64,000 nucleotides of DNA, from the NCBI GenBank assembly GCA_000283575.1, contig AP012044.1, positions 3,968,001 through 4,032,000 of the forward strand, written 5' to 3'. Under the pieces are notes generated by a model. That model was not told the DNA's origin and made no database searches. It saw only the letters and a list, made by a program, of their open reading frames with translations. Positions 59,939-64,000 of this stretch are shown here, piece by piece (position 1 is the stretch's first letter; each line of letters starts with the position of its first letter). Made by a program: the position numbers and the translations under genes. This DNA comes from Oscillibacter valericigenes Sjm18-20 (GTDB taxonomy: Bacteria; Bacillota; Clostridia; Oscillospirales; Oscillospiraceae).

Positions 59939-60697
59939 ATGTCCTTTTTTAAATATCATTCTAAAAACGTCTTTTTTTCAGAAATCGGGCAGGGAGAGCC
60001 GATTGTACTGTTACATGGAAATACGGCTTCTTCCAAAATGTTTGATTCCGTGCTGGACCTGTATGTTTCAAAATACAAAGTTATATTGATTGATTTTCTG
60101 GGTCATGGCAGGTCGGATCGATTAGAGAAATTCCCGACAGAACTGTGGTTCGATGAAGCAATGCAAACGATCACATTGCTGGACTCTTTGCCATATGAAA
60201 AGTTCAACCTGATCGGGTCAAGCGGCGGCGCATGGGTCGCATTGAACGTTGCTTTGGAAAGGCCTGATTTAGTCCATACGGTAATCGCCGATAGTTTTGA
60301 CGGCAGGACACTTTCTGATGGCTTTCCCCTGAATCTTAAAGAGCGGGAACGAACAAAAAAAGATGCTATGGCAAAACAGTTTTACATTATATGCCAGGGA
60401 AACGATTGGGAAAGTGTCGTAGACAACGACACAGGATGCTTATTACATCTTTACGAGCAAAAGAAGCCGTTATTCCACAAACCGTTAGGCGAATTAAGAG
60501 CACCAACACTACTCACCGCAAGTAAAACCGATAATATGATCCGAAGCGATGTCATGGTTGAATATGATGAAATCATCAGGCAAATAGCTGACGGAAGGAA
60601 GTATTTCTTTGAAAGCGGTTTTCATCCTGCTATATTGTCCAATGGAACCGAGTTTGCAAAAATTGCGGATGCTTTTATAGAAAACAGCAGTAGATAA
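59939..60697 (+). CDS. Alpha/beta hydrolase
   Basis: 252 residues. Oxyanion HGNTASSKMF, DFLGHGRSDR, nucleophile elbow GSSGGA (Ser near residue 97), and C-terminal histidine in ESGFHPAIL. Substrate unknown; esterase or lactonase activity is possible. Lower GC than the transfer genes and opposite orientation mark it as cargo. The AGGAGG site is ideal. The leader before it suggests inducible translation or transcription. Confidence 0.88.
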   Translation: MSFFKYHSKNVFFSEIGQGEPIVLLHGNTASSKMFDSVLDLYVSKYKVILIDFLGHGRSDRLEKFPTELWFDEAMQTITLLDSLPYEKFNLIGSSGGAWVALNVALERPDLVHTVIADSFDGRTLSDGFPLNLKERERTKKDAMAKQFYIICQGNDWESVVDNDTGCLLHLYEQKKPLFHKPLGELRAPTLLTASKTDNMIRSDVMVEYDEIIRQIADGRKYFFESGFHPAILSNGTEFAKIADAFIENSSR

Positions 60698-60759
60698 AAA
60701 CTCATAATATTTTTTTCGAACAGGCCGATCCACCAGTGAATCGGCCTGTTCATTTTTTG

Positions 60760-61098
60760 TTACATTCCAAGTATCTGCCAGATGTAGAGTGGAGCCGTCA
60801 GGGTAAACACCAAGCAGGCAAACAGGATCGCTGGCGCGGCCCATTCGAACTGACCATGTTTCCGATAATCAAAATAAGCGGTCCCAAGTTTGGCAAAGAA
60901 AAACACGGCCAGAATCAGGTCAATTGCCGGGAAAACAACTTTGTTAACCACGGTCTTGATCTGGCTGGACGCATCATTCCATGTACCCTCAATAGCACCA
61001 GCGACATCACCGGAGCCTGCCGCATATGCGGTTGTTCCGAAGATACAGGACAGCAAAAGAACGACGCATAAAATTGAAAGAATACGCCTGATTTTCAT
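60760..61098 (-). CDS. VirB2-like small membrane protein
   Basis: 112 residues. Signal peptide to about residue 26 (AYAAGSG), then two membrane helices separated by a short basic loop (YFDYRKHGQ), the layout of VirB2/TrbC-like subunits (DUF3852 in clostridial elements). A likely surface component of the mating channel. Confidence 0.78.
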   Translation of the reverse strand: MKIRRILSILCVVLLLSCIFGTTAYAAGSGDVAGAIEGTWNDASSQIKTVVNKVVFPAIDLILAVFFFAKLGTAYFDYRKHGQFEWAAPAILFACLVFTLTAPLYIWQILGM

Positions 61099-61127
61099 AC
61101 AAATTCCACCTTTCTTATTTGTTGTAA

Positions 61128-61165
61128 AGAAAAGACCGCAAGGCTGTCCGCTTTGCGATCTGTTT
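61128..61165 (-). terminator. Terminator before the VirB2-like gene
   Basis: Reverse strand GATCGCAA / TTGCGGTC followed by TTTTCTTT. Confidence 0.75.
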
Positions 61166-61178
61166 TCTTTTCTGTTGA

Positions 61179-62876
61179 TTACGGTTTAACAGGAGCGATG
61201 TGCCAATCATCCCACAGGCTTCCGCGGATATCGACCGCGTCTGTAAGATTCATGGACAGCATGCCTTCCGGTGTCCAGCAATCTTCCAGAAAAGTGAATG
61301 GAGCATAGTTCCCGTCCGGCATCCAAATCGGAGTGAAATGGGTACGCCGGTTATAGGTTGAATACCTGTTTTTTGCGAACTCAAATCTGGAGTTGTATCC
61401 GGATCGAGTCTGCTCCAACAACCGACAATAGGTTTGGTACTGGAACTCGGGAAAATATGTGACGGCTGTCTGCGCGTCCGTTACTGCCGAGGACTGATTT
61501 GTGCTGACATGGGCGGTCGTTGTCTGATTGATTCCATAGCCGCTTTTTAAAGTTTTACCAGAGGCTGTGGGATCTTTTGCGTCCGGTACGATGCTCATGG
61601 AAGCGGTGAGGCTTGCCGAATAAGAATTCCAATCAAACTCCCACCAACCTTCGTCCTCCCAATATCCATCCTCATCGTCACCGTGCCATACCCAATTTTC
61701 ATGCCACCAAGGGTGCCAAATGCCCCATGACGCCGAAGTTTTCTCTACTTTGCTCGGCACGGTCGGTCTTGTGTAGGAATCGTTCCGGTCATCGGCAACC
61801 GGATTTGGCGGATCGTAACCGGAAAGATCTACAATCCTGGCTGTAATGGTTCCCTGACTTGCCGAACCGCTGCCGCTTACCGACACATGGATGGTCATGG
61901 TTTGAGGCGTGGCCGGCGTTGTCCAGCGTACCCATACCAGCTGGCTGTCCCCATCCGGGTAATACACGCCGCTGACGGTATAGGCCCGGCCTCCGATGGT
62001 GAACCGCACCGTAACGGGATTGTCCGGATCGGACTGACCTCCCCGCACCGTCACCGAGGTAATAACTTCCGTGTTGACTCTATATTCATAATCAGCGGTA
62101 GTGACTTCAGGCGGTTCCGGCTTGACATCTTTGAAGCGTACAATGCCGAGGCCGAGAGATGAGATAATGTCCGTATTCGAAGCGGCTCTGGTTGTGGAGC
62201 CGCTCCACGCCGGGTATCCAAGATCCGGCGTTTCCAAAAACATTGCCAGCGGCAGATTCTTGTGGCTGAGCGACACCATTTTGCTTCGCAAACCGCCGCC
62301 AAGCTGCTGATCATATAACGCGGCTTCCGTAGCCGTCATGGCATATTTGATGCCGCCGAAGGTCATATAGGCGATGGGCTCCAGCAATAATTTATATTCT
62401 CCGTTTATTAAAACATCAAATTCCATGCCGGTAAGGTTCGCAATGCCCCGAATGACCTGCTCATCTGTAAAGTAGCTTTTGATTGCCGCGATATTGCCAT
62501 TCCCACTGGACGTACTAATAATCCTGGGAAGGGTTTGAGATGGATTTGCATAATGATAGGCTCCTTGAATCGGGGAAAGTGATTTCCCATTCGGGTAATA
62601 TTTTATTTTGCTTATTTTTCCAAAATGAATAATTGAGCTGGCAGGGGTTTTATTTGTAAGGTCAATTGGAGTTGCTACGATTGCATGGTCACTCACCCGT
62701 ACAACTGACACTCTTACGCCTTCATCTCCCGGATTCCAGTAGTTTTGGTTCGTACCATTGCCCATGCCCCCGCCGCCTCCATCCACATTCCCATCCCCGA
62801 TAGCAAAGGCAGTTAACGGCAGGCAAATAGTCAAAACCAGCGTAAGAGCCAGGGCAATAGCAATGATTTTCCTCAT
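61179..62876 (-). CDS. Large secreted element protein with Trp-rich segment
   Basis: 565 residues. Signal peptide to about Ala25 (LTAFAIG), a Gly/Asn-rich linker, an alpha/beta region, an Ig-like part near 260-350 (VRFTIGGRAYTVSGVYYPDG), then a stretch of about 35 residues with about 11 tryptophans (WHPWWHENWVWHGDD, EDEGWWEFDW), and a C-terminal domain. Probably an extracellular adhesin or channel-associated protein; no enzyme motif. Confidence 0.75.
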   Translation of the reverse strand: MRKIIAIALALTLVLTICLPLTAFAIGDGNVDGGGGGMGNGTNQNYWNPGDEGVRVSVVRVSDHAIVATPIDLTNKTPASSIIHFGKISKIKYYPNGKSLSPIQGAYHYANPSQTLPRIISTSSGNGNIAAIKSYFTDEQVIRGIANLTGMEFDVLINGEYKLLLEPIAYMTFGGIKYAMTATEAALYDQQLGGGLRSKMVSLSHKNLPLAMFLETPDLGYPAWSGSTTRAASNTDIISSLGLGIVRFKDVKPEPPEVTTADYEYRVNTEVITSVTVRGGQSDPDNPVTVRFTIGGRAYTVSGVYYPDGDSQLVWVRWTTPATPQTMTIHVSVSGSGSASQGTITARIVDLSGYDPPNPVADDRNDSYTRPTVPSKVEKTSASWGIWHPWWHENWVWHGDDEDGYWEDEGWWEFDWNSYSASLTASMSIVPDAKDPTASGKTLKSGYGINQTTTAHVSTNQSSAVTDAQTAVTYFPEFQYQTYCRLLEQTRSGYNSRFEFAKNRYSTYNRRTHFTPIWMPDGNYAPFTFLEDCWTPEGMLSMNLTDAVDIRGSLWDDWHIAPVKP

Positions 62877-62901
62877 ACAATTCTCCTTTCACTTTCAATA
62901 G

Positions 62902-62928
62902 AAAAAGCACAGCCGAAGCTGTGCTTTT
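62902..62928 (-). terminator. Terminator before the secreted protein gene
   Basis: Textbook reverse-strand hairpin AAGCACAGC-TTCG-GCTGTGCTT followed by TTTC. Confidence 0.9.
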
Positions 62929-62951
62929 CGCTTTATTTATCAGGGCCTTAA

Positions 62952-63518
62952 CTAATCCATGATGCCGATTTTGTTGCCGTTTTCGTACATGTCATCAGCT
63001 TGAGTACCTTCATTATCTCCGCTATTATCTACCCATCCAAAGCCTGGGACATAAATCTGCCCCTGATCATTTTTATCTCCGGCTTCCGGTGCAGACGTCT
63101 GTGGGGGAGAAGATGGTTTACTTTCCGGCTCTGTGACCGTTTTTCCGTCCGGCGTTTGGCTGGGGTTGGTCTTTGCTTCTTCCGAAGGTTCAGGGGGTTT
63201 CGTTACCTCCGCCTGAAGACTCTGCTCCGTGCCGGAGGAATCTCCGGTATCTCCAGCCTGCTCGGGGGACGTATCCGTTGAATCAATAGGCTGTACACTC
63301 ACGTCCGGCTTCGATACCTGCGAATCATTTTCATCTTCCGTTTTCGGGGTTATTTCAGACGGGGCGACCGTATTCGTTGGCGGAGCGGAGGAGCCCACCT
63401 CCGGGTCTTTAGGCGCTTGGGTCCTAAACTGTGCGGCTATGGCTACAACAAGGACGATGCATACAACGCCAAGCCCGGCAAGTGTGAGCCGCTTTTTTGC
63501 TTTATCTGTCAGTTTCAT
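62952..63518 (-). CDS. DUF6550-like single-pass protein
   Basis: 188 residues. One membrane helix (12-30), then about 120 residues of Pro/Ser/Glu/Thr-rich, unstructured sequence, and a conserved end IYVPGFGWVDNSGDN..DMYENGNKIGIMD. A spacer-like wall or channel protein typical of this element family. Confidence 0.75.
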   Translation of the reverse strand: MKLTDKAKKRLTLAGLGVVCIVLVVAIAAQFRTQAPKDPEVGSSAPPTNTVAPSEITPKTEDENDSQVSKPDVSVQPIDSTDTSPEQAGDTGDSSGTEQSLQAEVTKPPEPSEEAKTNPSQTPDGKTVTEPESKPSSPPQTSAPEAGDKNDQGQIYVPGFGWVDNSGDNEGTQADDMYENGNKIGIMD

Positions 63519-63620
63519 TTTGAGGTTACCTCCTTTTTCGGTGTTGGCTGTAATTTCCTTTTTTCAGTATCACACAATACTGCAGAAGCTTGTGAAAGTC
63601 TATGGCAAATCCCTAACTGG

Positions 63621-64000
63621 TCAAAATAAAGGCATATATTTCGCCTGGACCTTCAAATTTATCGTCATAGGCGGCAGAATGTTCCCGCCGTATAATACCG
63701 GAACCTCCAGACGTATCACCGCGTTTGCCAGAAATCCATTGTCATTATCAGGACTTGAAGGAGCCAGCGGCATATTTTCCAGATTGACGTTCAGCCCGGA
63801 CACCCGGAATTCCATCTCATCGCCGGTATATTTCACATGATATCCGTTCTTCTTGCGGAGCCCCAGCAAGTCATCCAGCCGGCCGTAAACGTCGCCGTAA
63901 TCGAGGCTTTCCTCGAAGTCATCAGCGGAAGGCTGATAAGCTCCGGAATAGCCCTCCCGGACGCCGTGATACACATCATCATAGCTGTCGTTCACGGTAG
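63621..64000 (-). CDS. TadE-like pilus protein, C-terminal part (cut by window)
   Basis: The frame stays open to the window edge, with a possible GTG at 63995. Visible part: acidic N-terminal region, then LANAVIRLEVPVLYGGNILPPMTINLKVQA, the beta-rich end seen in TadE/TadG-like proteins of these elements. Probably the C-terminus of a longer membrane-anchored protein. Confidence 0.6.
   Translation of the reverse strand, partial: TVNDSYDDVYHGVREGYSGAYQPSADDFEESLDYGDVYGRLDDLLGLRKKNGYHVKYTGDEMEFRVSGLNVNLENMPLAPSSPDNDNGFLANAVIRLEVPVLYGGNILPPMTINLKVQAKYMPLF

Larger units (their letters stand above)
29133..64000. mobile_element. Integrative conjugative element, Tn1549-like type (right end outside window)
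   Basis: Bounded on the left by tRNA-Ser and a tyrosine integrase. It contains excisionase-like, sigma-like, VirD4, relaxase, ParM/ParR, NlpC/P60, VirB4, PrgI, VirB6-like and VirB2-like genes, mostly on the reverse strand. Gene content and order match the large clostridial conjugative-transposon group that includes Tn1549. The right attachment site is not in view. Confidence 0.92.

Overview
The window looks like the chromosome of a Gram-positive anaerobe of the class Clostridia, most likely Oscillospiraceae (Oscillibacter/Flavonifractor-like). The evidence is a GC-rich coding bias, a short-form HisG that depends on HisZ, an LTA-synthase family enzyme, a T-box leader, AGCS symporters, a YjfB motility protein and a clostridial-type conjugative element. 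The genus is inference; the class is reasonably secure.

Positions 1-28000 are host chromosome with accessory patches. A histidine operon (1-8821) runs hisZG-D-C-B-H-A-F-IE-K. It has a fused hisZ-hisG gene that is cut by the window edge, and a reverse-strand methyltransferase sits between hisA and hisF. Next come a lipoprotein, HPr, UvrC, a membrane protein with an LTA-synthase family protein, and YjfB. A T-box with an apparent AUG specifier controls an AGCS symporter and a homocysteine S-methyltransferase (15.9-18.6 kb). A divergent cluster at 18.7-24.3 kb pairs a MerR regulator fused to a zinc-ribbon/methyltransferase-like domain and EutH with an AGCS symporter and two PuuD-like gamma-glutamyl hydrolases. 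Both divergent promoters have the 19-bp spacer typical of MerR control. I propose that it handles a gamma-glutamyl amide whose amine is ethanolamine-like. From 24.4 to 28.0 kb lie decayed mobile genes (two IS3 remnants, a relaxase fragment, a frameshifted gene) around a five-gene tRNA operon (Gly-Arg-His-Gln-Lys).

At 28.3-29.1 kb four partial copies of the 5' half of a tRNA-Ser(CGA) gene precede one intact copy, which suggests repeated integration at the same target. From about 29.13 kb to the right edge the window is one integrative conjugative element of the Tn1549-like clostridial type. Integration functions lie at 29.4-31.2 kb. A sigma-like regulator, a c-di-GMP-I riboswitch and a first XRE/SLOG pair follow at 31.8-34 kb. 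VirD4 is at 34.4 kb, a TOPRIM protein at 38.8 kb, and a MobP-like relaxase with Sel1 repeats and its accessory protein at 40.2-43.7 kb. ParM/ParR lie at 44.5-45.7 kb and an NlpC/P60 cell-wall hydrolase at 46-47.2 kb. The mating apparatus follows: VirB4, a PrgI/VirB3-like protein, a VirB6-like protein, a VirB2-like protein and surface proteins, 51.2 kb to the edge.

Cargo inserted between the transfer genes includes a second XRE/SLOG pair, a GGCT/amidoligase/PP-loop triad, a C5 DNA methyltransferase, an AraC regulator, a DUF2975/HTH/lipoprotein operon, and an alpha/beta hydrolase behind an attenuator-like leader. No antibiotic-resistance gene is evident. The right end of the element lies outside the window.
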